Assembly (NCBI RefSeq): GCF_900105325.1
Contig: NZ_FNSU01000003.1
Location: forward strand, 4,105,501 to 4,169,500
Source: Pseudomonas marginalis
GTDB taxonomy: Bacteria; Pseudomonadota; Gammaproteobacteria; Pseudomonadales; Pseudomonadaceae
Reading direction: 5' to 3'
DNA: 64,000 bases
How positions within the stretch are numbered: position 1 is the first letter of the stretch; each line of letters opens with the position of its first letter. The position numbers were made by a program, and so were the translations under genes. Below are positions 44,811 to 53,857 of this stretch, one piece after another. A model generated the notes under the pieces. That model was given only the letters and a program-made list of their open reading frames with translations, was not told the origin of the DNA and did not search any database.

Positions 44811-45506
44811 TCAGGGCGTCACGGGAGTCACGAAGGCAATCCCCGTGCGCAACGCCGCGTTGCGTACGTGCTCCTGCATGGTTTTCTGCGCCGACGCACT
44901 GGCCCGCCGGGCCAGGGCGCGCAGGATTTTGCGATGTTCCTGCCAGGTTTCCATGGCCCGCTCCGGCCGGATGAACGGTAGTTTCTGGCTTTCCAGAAAC
45001 ACCTCGGCACTGGCACTCAGGATGCTCACCATCGCCTGGTTGCCGCTGGCCAGCAGGATGCGCTGGTGGAATTCGAAGTCCAGCCGTGCGGCCGCCTCGA
45101 AGTCGCCGGCCTTGAGCACCTTGCGCATGGCCTCGACGTTGTCTTCCAGGCTGTCCAGCTCATCGATCGTCAACGTGACCGCCGCCAAACCCGCCGCAAA
45201 CCCTTCCAGCGCATAGCGCAACTGGAAGATATCGAGCGGCGTGGCCTGGGCTGCAAAAGGCCAGGCAAAGCCCGGCGCATCCTCCACCGCCTGCACGAAC
45301 ACACCTTTGCCCGGCTGCACACTGACCACACCCAAGGCGCTCAAGGACGACAGCGCCTCGCGCAGCGACGCCCGGCTGACGCCCAATTGCACCGCCAGGT
45401 CGCGCTGGGACGGCAGTGCATCGCCCGGCCCGAAGCCTTGCTCCTTGATCAGTTTGCGGATGGCCTGCAGGGCCGCTTCCGGTACGGCTTGGGCGATGGA
45501 ATTCAT
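44811..45506 (-). CDS. FadR/GntR-family regulator (FCD domain)
   Basis: 231 residues: an N-terminal winged helix (about 10-75, ALPSQRDLAVQLGVSRASLREALSSLSALG VV) and a helical FCD effector domain (about 90-220) with the conserved metal-contacting segments RLDFEFHQRI and Asp/His in the C-terminal half. It is divergent from the amino-acid ABC importer starting 255 bases away, so it likely controls that operon in response to a small carboxylate or amino acid. The upstream frame to 45632 is not used, because MNSIAQAVPEAALQ is the expected start. Confidence 0.9.
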   Translation of the reverse strand: MNSIAQAVPEAALQAIRKLIKEQGFGPGDALPSQRDLAVQLGVSRASLREALSSLSALGVVSVQPGKGVFVQAVEDAPGFAWPFAAQATPLDIFQLRYALEGFAAGLAAVTLTIDELDSLEDNVEAMRKVLKAGDFEAAARLDFEFHQRILLASGNQAMVSILSASAEVFLESQKLPFIRPERAMETWQEHRKILRALARRASASAQKTMQEHVRNAALRTGIAFVTPVTP

Positions 45507-45761
45507 AAAAAACTCGAGGTTTTTGTCAACAGAACGGCTAGTTGTAAAGCTATTCGTGGACCACGGCAAGCCACGCCCCAAAGGGGCTCGCGCAGTTTTA
45601 CCGACGCTCGAAAAGGGTGCGAAAACGCGCACAACTGTTCAGACCAGTAAGACCACCAAAGCTCAACAAACTCGCGCCTCGCAGACGATCTGCACCGTAC
45701 TGGCATGGGCTGTGCACTGAGCAAATCCAGAAAATTCCTTCGCCCTTCTCGGAGAGTTGCC
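45507..45761. promoter_or_regulatory. Divergent promoter region of FadR-type gene and ABC importer
   Basis: 255 bases separate the two divergent starts. AT content rises near 45500-45560. I see no perfect palindrome matching a known FCD operator, but a regulator site is expected here from the arrangement. Confidence 0.35.
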
Positions 45762-46547
45762 ATGACCAAGCGCTGCAGCGCCCTGCTCACTGCCCTGTTT
45801 GCCAGCCTGATGCTGAGCCAGGCACCCGCCCAGGCCAACGGTCTGGACGATATCGTCGCCCGTGGCACCCTCAAGGTCGCCGTGCCCCAGGACTTCCCGC
45901 CGTTCGGCTCGGTGGGCCCCGACATGAAGCCCCGTGGCCTGGACATCGACACCGCCAAACTGCTGGCCGACCAACTCAAGGTCAAGCTGGAGCTGACCCC
46001 GGTCAACAGCACCAACCGCATCCCGTTCCTCACCACCGGCAAGGTCGACCTGGTGATCTCCAGCCTGGGCAAGAACCCCGAGCGCGAAAAGGTCATCGAC
46101 TTCTCCAAGGCCTACGCACCGTTCTACCTGGCCGTATTCGGCCCGCCTGATGCCGCCATCAGCAGCACCGACGACCTCAAGGGCAAGACCATCAGCGTGA
46201 CCCGTGGCGCCATCGAAGACATCGAGCTGACCGCCGTAGCGCCGAAGGAAGCCACCATCAAGCGCTTCGAAGACAACAACTCCACCATCGCGGCCTACCT
46301 GGCCGGCCAGGTCGACCTGATCGCCAGCGGCAACGTGGTCATGGTGGCGATCAGCGAACGCAGCCCGAAACGCGTGCCGGCGCTGAAAGTGAAGCTCAAG
46401 GACTCGCCGGTGTACGTGGGCGTGAACAAGAACGAGCCGGCGCTTCTGGAGAAGGTCAACCAGATTCTGGTCGCGGCCAAGGCCGATGGCAGCCTGGAAA
46501 AGAACGCGATGCAGTGGCTCAAAGAGCCATTGCCTGCTGATCTCTGA
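45762..46547 (+). CDS. Polar amino-acid ABC transporter, substrate-binding protein
   Basis: A 261-residue periplasmic binding protein (family 3). The signal peptide MTKRCSALLTALFASLMLSQAPAQA precedes NGLDDIVARGTLKVAVPQDFPPFGSVGP. The typical ligand segments VNSTNRIPFLTTGKVDLVISSLGKNPER and TISVTRGAIEDIE are clear. It starts at an ATG behind GGAGAG. First gene of the importer; ligand class (polar or acidic amino acid) is inferred from family and neighbours. Confidence 0.9.
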   Translation: MTKRCSALLTALFASLMLSQAPAQANGLDDIVARGTLKVAVPQDFPPFGSVGPDMKPRGLDIDTAKLLADQLKVKLELTPVNSTNRIPFLTTGKVDLVISSLGKNPEREKVIDFSKAYAPFYLAVFGPPDAAISSTDDLKGKTISVTRGAIEDIELTAVAPKEATIKRFEDNNSTIAAYLAGQVDLIASGNVVMVAISERSPKRVPALKVKLKDSPVYVGVNKNEPALLEKVNQILVAAKADGSLEKNAMQWLKEPLPADL

Positions 46548-46561
46548 AGCGGAGCTGATTG

Positions 46562-47230
46562 ATGGCCTATCAATTCGACTTTGTGCCGGTGCTGGCCAAT
46601 ACCGATCTGCTGTTGCGCGGCGCGCTGTTCACCCTTGAGCTGACGGCCATCGGCGCAATCCTGGGCGTCGCCCTGGGCACTGTCGGCGCCGTGGTGCGGG
46701 CGTGGAAGATCCAGCCCTTTGCCTGGTTCTTCGGTGTGTATGTCGAGTTGATCCGCAACACGCCGTTCCTGGTGCAGTTGTTCTTCATCTTCTTCGGCCT
46801 GCCCTCCCTGGGATTGAAAATCACCGAGTGGCAAGCAGCCGTATTGGCGATGGTGATCAACCTGGGGGCCTACTCCACGGAGATCATCCGCGCCGGCATC
46901 CAGGCCATCCCGCGCGGGCAACTGGAAGCCGCCGCCGCGCTGGCGATGACGCGTTTCGAAGCGTTTCGCCATGTGGTGCTGCTGCCGGCGCTGGGCAAGG
47001 TGTGGCCTGCCCTGAGCAGCCAGATCATCATCGTGATGCTCGGTTCGGCGGTGTGTTCGCAGATCGCCACCGAGGAGCTGAGCTTTGCCGCCAACTTTAT
47101 CCAGTCGCGCAATTTCCGCGCGTTCGAAACCTATGCCCTGACCACCCTGGTGTACCTGTGCATGGCGTTGATGATTCGCCAGTTGCTCAACTGGATCGGC
47201 CGCCGCTTTGTGATGAGGAATAGCCGATGA
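46562..47230 (+). CDS. Polar amino-acid ABC transporter permease 1
   Basis: 222 residues with about five membrane segments and the HisM-type EAA loop AAAALAMTRFEAFRHVVLLPALGK (about 120-143). It is the first of two permeases forming the heterodimeric channel. It starts 14 bases after the binding-protein gene and overlaps the next permease in ATGA, so translation is coupled. Confidence 0.9.
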   Translation: MAYQFDFVPVLANTDLLLRGALFTLELTAIGAILGVALGTVGAVVRAWKIQPFAWFFGVYVELIRNTPFLVQLFFIFFGLPSLGLKITEWQAAVLAMVINLGAYSTEIIRAGIQAIPRGQLEAAAALAMTRFEAFRHVVLLPALGKVWPALSSQIIIVMLGSAVCSQIATEELSFAANFIQSRNFRAFETYALTTLVYLCMALMIRQLLNWIGRRFVMRNSR

Positions 47231-47877
47231 GTGATTTTTCCTTCTGGGACATCGTGCGCAACCTGCTTACGGGCCTGCAGTGGACGCTGTTGCTGTCGAT
47301 CGTGGCGTTTATCGGCGGCGGCCTGATCGGTTTGCTGGTGATGACCATGCGCATCAGCCGCAAGGCATTCGCGCGCAATGTTGCGCGCACCTATATCGAA
47401 CTGTTCCAGGGCACCCCGTTGTTGATGCAGCTGTTCCTGGTTTTTTTCGGCATTGCCCTGCTCGGCGTGGATATTTCGCCCTGGCTGGCGGCCGCGATCG
47501 CCTTGACGCTGTTTACCAGCGCCTACCTCGCCGAAATCTGGCGCGGCTGCGTCGACTCCATCGCCCATGGCCAGTGGGAAGCATCGGCCAGCCTGGCGTT
47601 GAACCCGCTTGAACAACTGCGCTACGTGATCCTGCCCCAGGCCCTGCGGATCGCCGTGGCGCCTACCGTGGGCTTCTCGGTGCAGGTGGTCAAAGGCACC
47701 GCCGTCACTTCAATCATCGGCTTTACCGAACTGACCAAGACCGGCGGCATGCTAGCCAACGCCACCTTCGAGCCCTTCATGGTCTACGGCCTGGTGGCCC
47801 TCGGTTACTTCCTGCTCTGCTACCCCTTGTCCCTCAGTGCGCGCTACCTGGAAAGGAGACTGCATGCCTCTGCTTAG
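47227..47877 (+). CDS. Polar amino-acid ABC transporter permease 2
   Basis: 216 residues with about five membrane segments. The EAA loop is WEASASLALNPLEQLRYVILPQAL (about 118-141), and IELFQGTPLLMQLFLVFFG is typical of His/Glu/Gln-type permeases. It overlaps the ATPase gene by 14 bases and the other permease by 4, a tightly coupled operon. It pairs with the preceding permease to form the membrane channel. Confidence 0.9.
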   Translation: MSDFSFWDIVRNLLTGLQWTLLLSIVAFIGGGLIGLLVMTMRISRKAFARNVARTYIELFQGTPLLMQLFLVFFGIALLGVDISPWLAAAIALTLFTSAYLAEIWRGCVDSIAHGQWEASASLALNPLEQLRYVILPQALRIAVAPTVGFSVQVVKGTAVTSIIGFTELTKTGGMLANATFEPFMVYGLVALGYFLLCYPLSLSARYLERRLHASA

Positions 47878-48601
47878 AATTTCCGCCCTGCATAAGTATT
47901 ACGGCGATCACCACGTCCTCAAGGGCATCGACCTGACCGTTGAAGAAGGCCAAGTCGTGGCAATCATCGGCCGCAGCGGCTCGGGCAAGTCCACCTTGCT
48001 ACGGACCCTCAATGGCCTGGAATCGATCAACGACGGCGTGATCGAGGTGGATGGCGAATACCTCGACGCCGCCCGCGCCGACCTGCGCAGCCTGCGGCAG
48101 AAAGTCGGCATGGTGTTCCAGCAGTTCAACCTGTTCCCGCACCTGACCGTGGGCGAAAACGTCATGCTCGCACCGCAAGTGGTGCAGAAAGTGCCTAAGG
48201 CCAAGGCAGCACAACTGGCCAGGCAAATGCTGGAACGCGTGGGCCTGGGTGAAAAATTCGACGCGTTCCCCGATCGCCTGTCCGGCGGCCAGCAGCAACG
48301 CGTTGCCATCGCCCGCGCCCTGGCCATGTCGCCCAAGGTGCTGCTGTGCGATGAAATCACCTCGGCCCTGGACCCGGAGCTGGTCAATGAAGTACTCAGC
48401 GTGGTGCGCCAACTGGCCAAGGACGGCATGACCTTGATCATGGTGACGCACGAAATGCGCTTCGCCCGGGAAGTCGGCGACAAGCTGGTGTTCATGCACC
48501 AGGGCAAGGTGCATGAAGTCGGCGATCCGAAGGTATTGTTTGCCAACCCGCAGACTGCTGAGTTGGCGAACTTCATCGGCACTACCGAAGCGCACGCCTG
48601 A
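47864..48601 (+). CDS. Polar amino-acid ABC transporter ATP-binding protein
   Basis: A 245-residue ATPase: Walker A GRSGSGKST (about 35-43), Q-loop VFQQFNLFPHLT, signature DRLSGGQQQRVAIARALA, Walker B VLLCDEITSALDPE, and the switch His in MVTHEMRFARE. The start at 47864 lies inside the preceding gene and follows GGAAAGGAGAC. Its end overlaps the stop of the pilus adhesin gene on the other strand by 20 bases. Confidence 0.95.
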   Translation: MPLLRISALHKYYGDHHVLKGIDLTVEEGQVVAIIGRSGSGKSTLLRTLNGLESINDGVIEVDGEYLDAARADLRSLRQKVGMVFQQFNLFPHLTVGENVMLAPQVVQKVPKAKAAQLARQMLERVGLGEKFDAFPDRLSGGQQQRVAIARALAMSPKVLLCDEITSALDPELVNEVLSVVRQLAKDGMTLIMVTHEMRFAREVGDKLVFMHQGKVHEVGDPKVLFANPQTAELANFIGTTEAHA

Positions 48602-49190
48602 TCGCCCAGCCATCGGGCACCATTTCGAAACGGCCTCCCCCCTCCAGCAGGGTTTTATCGCGCACGGCGGGGTGGGTGCCCGCTAGATAGGTATCGACCT
48701 GCACCTGAGCCGAAAAGACTCGACCGGCGATTGGCTGCCCGGCCCTCAGTGGCACCAGCACACCGCCGGGGCGCAGCTGCCCGTCTCGTTCAGTGCGGTT
48801 GTGCATCGACACCAGTTCGACGGCCTGGCCATCCAGCAATGCCTGCCGAAGGCTCAGATCAAAGCGCCCGTGATGGCCAAAACTGAAACCCTGCGCATCG
48901 GCTGGCGCACCGCGGAAACGCAGCGCAATCACCGCCGCCTCAGGGCAAACCACGCTGAGGTGCACCGTGCGTCTACCGATGGAAACACCGTGGGGTCCGG
49001 GCTGTGTGTCGACGCGCAACGGCCCGTAGTCGATCTGCGGCCGGCTCAATGACAGGTGGCATTCCGACGCCGAAACGTCAGCAATCATCAAGAGACCCGC
49101 CAGTAATCCCACCCCGCCTGGAAAGCGTCCCGAGGCAAGGGCAGCCTTAACGACAGACTGCCGAGGAGGTTTCATACAGTTGGCCGTCAT
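48582..49190 (-). CDS. Fimbrial minor subunit/tip protein of the chaperone-usher operon
   Basis: 202 residues from an ATG at 49190 with GGAG before it (an alternative start at 49175). The hydrophobic N-terminal region ends near DVSA, followed by SECHLSLSRPQIDYGPLRVD. The mature part has a Cys pair in Ig-like pilin positions (ECHLS and VVCPEAA) and a C-terminal GGRFEMVPDGWAIRRALR. It is the last gene of the operon, its start within the usher's end by 44 bases, and it is tail-to-tail with the ABC ATPase gene. Probable minor or tip pilin, not proven. Confidence 0.7.
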   Translation of the reverse strand: MTANCMKPPRQSVVKAALASGRFPGGVGLLAGLLMIADVSASECHLSLSRPQIDYGPLRVDTQPGPHGVSIGRRTVHLSVVCPEAAVIALRFRGAPADAQGFSFGHHGRFDLSLRQALLDGQAVELVSMHNRTERDGQLRPGGVLVPLRAGQPIAGRVFSAQVQVDTYLAGTHPAVRDKTLLEGGGRFEMVPDGWAIRRALR

Positions 49191-51654
49191 AGCTGGGCTC
49201 CGCCAGATCGAGTTGCAGTTTGCAGGGAGTCGCATTCGGCGACGACAAGGTCAGTACCTGGGAATGCTCAATATTGTTGAGGAAGATCATTCCGTCCCCC
49301 ACCACCGTGGTCAGGAACGTGTTATCGGCGGCAAGCACCGACGTCCCCTTGGGCAACGGCTGCCCGCTTGGGTCGCTGACACGCACCAGCATCCGGCGAA
49401 CCTTCGAGACCTCAAACTCGACCGTACTGAACGAGCCTCGCCCGACCTCCAGCATCTTCGTGCCATTATTGAGATCAACCTGGCGTGGCAAGCTTTTACC
49501 GTCCACCTCGACAAGGCTGCCCTGATAAGCGGGTAAGCCGGGAATCACGGCCATTCCCCAGCGGTCGGTCCAGACGGGCCCCTGAGGGGTACTGATGCGA
49601 GCACCCGGAATATTCCCCACCGACGCCACACCGAAAGTGTCCTCTACACGGTAGGGAGACAGTGTCAGGCCTCGCTCGTGAGCAACCACGGCGCCTTGTA
49701 GCTGCCCGCTATAGATCGTGCTGGACGAGTCTCGATTGAGCCCCAGGCCGAGCTGGGTATAACGAGACGTCGCGTTGAGCGTTCCACCCACCGACTGATC
49801 GCTGGTACCTCTCAGGTCGCGTTCGCCCCTTAACTCGTAGTTCAGGGTGTCATTCACGCGCTCGCTGTAGGCTGTACCGATACCGGCATGACGCCCTTGG
49901 CGTCGAACCGTCGAGGTCACGGAGCGGTCACTGCCCAGTGGAACAGTGATCTGCAAGCGCATGCCCAAGCCATCATTTTTGTCTCTGGAGTCGCCTGACG
50001 CACCTATCTGGGAGTCAATGCTCACCGCAACATTGGCGTGCCTGAAGTTTTTGTTCCACGCGCCGTAGATATGCTGGGAAGTACGATTGTCGAAATGAGC
50101 CGAACGGGAATAACCGACAGCGAAGCCACCCAATTGAGGGTCTGACCAACTGAAGCCTGCCGTGTACTGGTGCCTGGCGCGCGCGCCCTGTACCTCGCCG
50201 GGCTCGCCGCCAACAGCTTCGAGCACATCCCGGTAACCCGACGTCTGGCGAGTGGCGCTCAAGTTCATCTGGACGTTGCCCGGCAGCGTACTGCCAAACG
50301 AAACGCCGCTACGCGAACCGCGTGCCTTTTGCTTACGGTCATGGGAAAGGTTATTGCGCAATCCCAGTGAAAACCGCTGGTCAAAGCTACTGTCCAACGC
50401 CAGGCCCACCGAGTGGTAGTTGTCCGTGCCCTGAACTCCCGAACTGAGGGCCGTATCCTCCCCTAACGCCCACGTTCCGCTGGCCATGGCCAACAGAGGT
50501 TCGGCGGCGCCCCTTCGATCCACATCACGCACCTTTCCTATTGCAGCGGTATATCCCGATTTAATCGGAACCGATCCACGGAACGAGGCGGCCGGCACGA
50601 TAAAACTGTGTTGCCCCCCCTTGATTTCGATAACCCTGACGTCGAGGTCGCTGGTGCCATTGAGCAGTGGCAAATTGCGCAAGGTGAACGGCCCTTCCGG
50701 GACGAGAGTGGTATAAATCAATGCGCCGGACTGCCGGACCTCCACCCGCGACTGACTCCGCGCCCGCCCTTCAACCAAAACGCCATTGCTGCTGGTGCGG
50801 TTTTCCATTCCGTCAGGAAACAGCTGTGCACCGATCAGTTGAACACCACCGAACACGGGGCTATCAGCCGATATCTGGCCTGCCTGAAATGTCGAAGCCA
50901 AGGGAGCGATATCGCGCTGCGCGTATGCATACAGATGCTCAGTCGCCGAACGCTCATCGTTGGAGAGATAGAGCTGACGACTGCGGACGATCCAATTGCC
51001 CACATTGAAACCCATTTCCGTTGAAGCGGATAAAAAGCGCCCTCGATCCCCCCGCGAGTGGGCATTGACGCCTTGGACATCGTAGTTGACCAGCGCCGCT
51101 GCACCTCCCCGGGCGTAATGACCAGTGCTTTGTTGCATGTCGCGCAGCGCCTGGGTCGGGACGACCAGCACAACCTCCTCACGCCCTGGGCGCAAGGTCA
51201 CTACCGTTTTCGGATACTCGGCAATAAAGTCATGACAGGCCTGGGCGGCAGAGACTTGCTTATCGATCACCGTGGCGGGAATCTGCAGTCCCGCCCGATC
51301 CAATAGCCCACGGTTGAAACACAGCGCGCCTTCATGGTTAAACCGCGCGTCAGTCAACCCGATGGGATTACCGTTGACCGTCAAATCGACGACGCGCGTG
51401 CCCTCGCTGAACCGAGGGGCTTGCTGAAAGTAGCGCGCAACTGAAGGGTCGATACCACGCGCCTGCAAGGTGGCAAGGTCAAATCCGAGCACCGCCGCCG
51501 GCGCGGCGTAAACGTCAGCGGCCATTCCCGACACCACCACCGCCCAAACCGAAAGGCTGATTCCGCTTCGCCTGAAAGCCTCCTCAGGTTTTATTGGCGC
51601 CCGGGATGGCTGCCCACGTACGGCGCTACAAAACCTGCTGGCTTTTTTTCCCAT
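49147..51654 (-). CDS. Fimbrial outer-membrane usher (PapC/FimD family)
   Basis: 835 residues, the usual usher length. The N-terminal domain (about 55-190) begins AVLGFDLATLQARGIDPSVARYF with the family features for binding chaperone-subunit complexes; the 24-strand barrel fills about 200-650 (for example GRNNLSH-like LGLRNNLSHDRK); C-terminal domains follow, and the last residues SSAVCR hold a conserved Cys. It secretes and assembles pilus subunits across the outer membrane. It lies between the chaperone gene (6 bases upstream) and the minor subunit gene. Confidence 0.92.
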   Translation of the reverse strand: MGKKASRFCSAVRGQPSRAPIKPEEAFRRSGISLSVWAVVVSGMAADVYAAPAAVLGFDLATLQARGIDPSVARYFQQAPRFSEGTRVVDLTVNGNPIGLTDARFNHEGALCFNRGLLDRAGLQIPATVIDKQVSAAQACHDFIAEYPKTVVTLRPGREEVVLVVPTQALRDMQQSTGHYARGGAAALVNYDVQGVNAHSRGDRGRFLSASTEMGFNVGNWIVRSRQLYLSNDERSATEHLYAYAQRDIAPLASTFQAGQISADSPVFGGVQLIGAQLFPDGMENRTSSNGVLVEGRARSQSRVEVRQSGALIYTTLVPEGPFTLRNLPLLNGTSDLDVRVIEIKGGQHSFIVPAASFRGSVPIKSGYTAAIGKVRDVDRRGAAEPLLAMASGTWALGEDTALSSGVQGTDNYHSVGLALDSSFDQRFSLGLRNNLSHDRKQKARGSRSGVSFGSTLPGNVQMNLSATRQTSGYRDVLEAVGGEPGEVQGARARHQYTAGFSWSDPQLGGFAVGYSRSAHFDNRTSQHIYGAWNKNFRHANVAVSIDSQIGASGDSRDKNDGLGMRLQITVPLGSDRSVTSTVRRQGRHAGIGTAYSERVNDTLNYELRGERDLRGTSDQSVGGTLNATSRYTQLGLGLNRDSSSTIYSGQLQGAVVAHERGLTLSPYRVEDTFGVASVGNIPGARISTPQGPVWTDRWGMAVIPGLPAYQGSLVEVDGKSLPRQVDLNNGTKMLEVGRGSFSTVEFEVSKVRRMLVRVSDPSGQPLPKGTSVLAADNTFLTTVVGDGMIFLNNIEHSQVLTLSSPNATPCKLQLDLAEPSYDGQLYETSSAVCR

Positions 51655-51660
51655 GGCAGG

Positions 51661-52374
51661 TCACGGCTGATTCGCTACGAGCAAAGCCTCGTAGCTATCG
51701 ACGGAAAACCCATAGAGCGTGGCCGGCATAAGGGTGACCGACGTGGCTGCAGAACGTTTTTCCACGGCAACGCTGAGGGTTTCGCCCGGCAAGATATAGG
51801 TACGCGGCAAAAGCGCATTCACCTTCTGCGGGTTCAAGACCACCTCAGCCGCCAGGCGCACCACATAGGGGCTGTTGTTGCGTGCGCTCAAGGTATTGCC
51901 GTGAAGGCTCCAGGTCAGCAGTTCCCACGGTGCATGATGTTGGGGTAAACCTTTGGGGTGGAGAATGAGCGGCAGGTTTTGCCGTAGGCTGATACCAATT
52001 GTCGCGCCCGAGCCGGGTTGTGCCTGGGGAATACCTTCAAACGTAATGCGCTTCAAACGTTGGGTTTTGAGAGGCTCCTTATTGATTGCCATAACCCTGA
52101 CCATTTGCCGCTCACCGCTATCGACACGCGCAACGGGCTGAGTAATGACGGCTAAAGGCTCCGGGTCTTCCGGTATATCTTCGATAACTGAATGAAGCAA
52201 GGCAGGACTTGGGTCCGTATTGGTGACATTGATGCTGACTTCACCATCCGCCTCATTGAGAATGACAACTGTTGTTTCCGGCTCCATGCCGTCTGCATAC
52301 GCGGCACGGCAGAAAACAAAACCCAGACACAAACAACCGGCCAGAATAGATTTTTTTCTTGTAGAAACAAGCAT
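51661..52374 (-). CDS. Periplasmic pilus chaperone (PapD-like)
   Basis: 238 residues with a signal peptide MLVSTRKKSILAGCLCLGFVF; the upstream in-frame ATG at 52389 adds five residues, but AAGGAAG supports 52374. The first Ig-like domain (about 35-150) has the G1-strand-like region VNTDPSPALLHSVIEDIPEDPEPLAVITQP and the RQMVRVMAINKEP segment, and the second domain ends near VDSYEALL. It holds pilin subunits by donor-strand complementation before passing them to the usher. It follows the second DUF1120 gene by 92 bases. Confidence 0.87.
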   Translation of the reverse strand: MLVSTRKKSILAGCLCLGFVFCRAAYADGMEPETTVVILNEADGEVSINVTNTDPSPALLHSVIEDIPEDPEPLAVITQPVARVDSGERQMVRVMAINKEPLKTQRLKRITFEGIPQAQPGSGATIGISLRQNLPLILHPKGLPQHHAPWELLTWSLHGNTLSARNNSPYVVRLAAEVVLNPQKVNALLPRTYILPGETLSVAVEKRSAATSVTLMPATLYGFSVDSYEALLVANQP

Positions 52375-52466
52375 CAACACTTCCTTCACAGCAATAACGA
52401 AACACGCCGAATCAGGTTGGCTGCCGCCAAAGAGACTGCAAGCCGACCTGAATCGCCTGGAAGCTT

Positions 52467-53114
52467 TTAGAGATAGACCAATTCCAGGGTTGTATGGCCA
52501 TCAAGTTTTATTTCGTTATTCATGCTCAGCGCAGATGTTTTATTGATCACTGGCTGGACATTCAAATTCCCCGAGACGACGGTTATTTTAATCGGCGAAT
52601 AGCTGGCGTTCGTACGCCAACTTCCAACCTTGCCTGACTGCCCCAAGACAGGATCGGTGATCCCCCAACTCGCGCCATTATTATTAGACCGCGCAACCAG
52701 TACAGCTTTACCATCGGCAATGTTGTTTTCCATGAAAACCACGTAGCCGCCGATTTTTTCATTCTTCGAGGTAAACCCAAGACCATAATTGAAATCATCG
52801 TTATAAGTAATATTGTACTGACTCACCATCATGCCGCGCACCTTGCTGGACGCGCGGTTATCCTGTGCCTTAATACCAACAAACGTGGGCGATGCACACC
52901 TGACGGTGTAAGGCGTCCCCTTTTTGGCCAGTTTGGTGTAGTTAGTAGCACTCAGTGACCTAGGATCAATCCGACCGTAATCTATCGTTGAATTAACAAT
53001 AGTAAAACTGCAACTGGCAGGCGCAATGGAGCCTCTCACTCGTAAGTCCGCAGCTTGCGCACTCAAACCCAGCATAGCGAGAAACATACCTGATAACGAA
53101 ATAATCTTCTTCAT
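52467..53114 (-). CDS. DUF1120 pilin-like subunit 2
   Basis: 215 residues with signal peptide MKKIISLSGMFLAMLGLSAQA. The mature protein begins ADLRVRGSIAPASCSFTIVNSTIDYGRIDPRSLS, and the Cys pair (ASCSF and VRCASP) is typical of pilins. The C-terminal LDGHTTLELVYL has the alternating pattern used as a pilin terminal strand. It is clearly a paralog of the gene at 53198 (the segments APASCSFT, IDYG.I, TKL, YTVRC and GGYV are shared). Start at the MKKII codon; the frame to 53144 is not used. It is the second gene of the operon. Confidence 0.85.
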   Translation of the reverse strand: MKKIISLSGMFLAMLGLSAQAADLRVRGSIAPASCSFTIVNSTIDYGRIDPRSLSATNYTKLAKKGTPYTVRCASPTFVGIKAQDNRASSKVRGMMVSQYNITYNDDFNYGLGFTSKNEKIGGYVVFMENNIADGKAVLVARSNNNGASWGITDPVLGQSGKVGSWRTNASYSPIKITVVSGNLNVQPVINKTSALSMNNEIKLDGHTTLELVYL

Positions 53115-53197
53115 AGCAATCATCGACAATAGCCAAAGAGACACGTGCTGATTGACACTTCATAGTCAGCACGCCATGGATACCTGTGTGGAGAAGC

Positions 53198-53857
53198 CTA
53201 GAGGTAGCGCAACTCCAGGGTGAAATGGCCGTCCAGGTTGATCTGGTTGCTCATATCAAGTTCGGACGTCTTGTTTATGACGGCTTGAACTTCAACATTG
53301 CCGGAAACAGCATTAACCAATATCGGCGCATACACATTCCCCGCACGCCAACTGGCTATATTGGCAGTGTGGCCTACTGCTTGGGTACTGTTTGGTTCCC
53401 ATCGTACGCCGTTATTTTCCGAGCTAACAATCCCTACCGACTTGCCGTCAGCTACAGAATTTCGAAGGTGCACTACATAACCTCCAATTTTCTGCCCCCT
53501 GGAAGTGGCCCCCAGACCAAAATTGTAGAGGTCCTTGTAGTTCCCGCCAAACTGCCCCAGCATCATGCCTGGTATTCTCGAGCCAGCTCGATTATCAACG
53601 CTCTTGATACCCACTTTTATTTTAGACTGACCACTGCACCTCACCGTATAGGGAACACTCTTCTTATCCAGCTTGGTATAACTTGTCGGACTCAGGCTGC
53701 TCGGGTGAATAGTTCCATAGTCAATGACCGAGCGGGTGAGTGTAAAACTGCAACTGGCTGGAGCGATCGCGCCTTTTACACGTACATCGGCAGCCTGGAC
53801 AGTCAGGCTCGCAACGACGAGGCATAGGCCCGCCACTACTGGGTAATTCTTCTTCAT
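53198..53857 (-). CDS. DUF1120 pilin-like subunit 1
   Basis: 219 residues with signal peptide MKKNYPVVAGLCLVVASLTVQA, then ADVRVKGAIAPASCSFTLTRSVIDYGTIHPSSLS. The pair of Cys residues and the C-terminal LDGHFTLELRYL fit a pilin. First gene of the five-gene chaperone-usher operon, so likely the major subunit; this is an inference from order. It is a paralog of the next gene, with the same length and same segment order, probably a local duplication. Function of DUF1120 proteins is not settled in what I know. Confidence 0.85.
   Translation of the reverse strand: MKKNYPVVAGLCLVVASLTVQAADVRVKGAIAPASCSFTLTRSVIDYGTIHPSSLSPTSYTKLDKKSVPYTVRCSGQSKIKVGIKSVDNRAGSRIPGMMLGQFGGNYKDLYNFGLGATSRGQKIGGYVVHLRNSVADGKSVGIVSSENNGVRWEPNSTQAVGHTANIASWRAGNVYAPILVNAVSGNVEVQAVINKTSELDMSNQINLDGHFTLELRYL

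Noticed and set aside
44811..53857. Phage or integrative element remnants flanking the accessory block
   Set aside because: No integrase, transposase, tRNA edge or terminal repeat could be recognised, so an insertion mechanism is not named.
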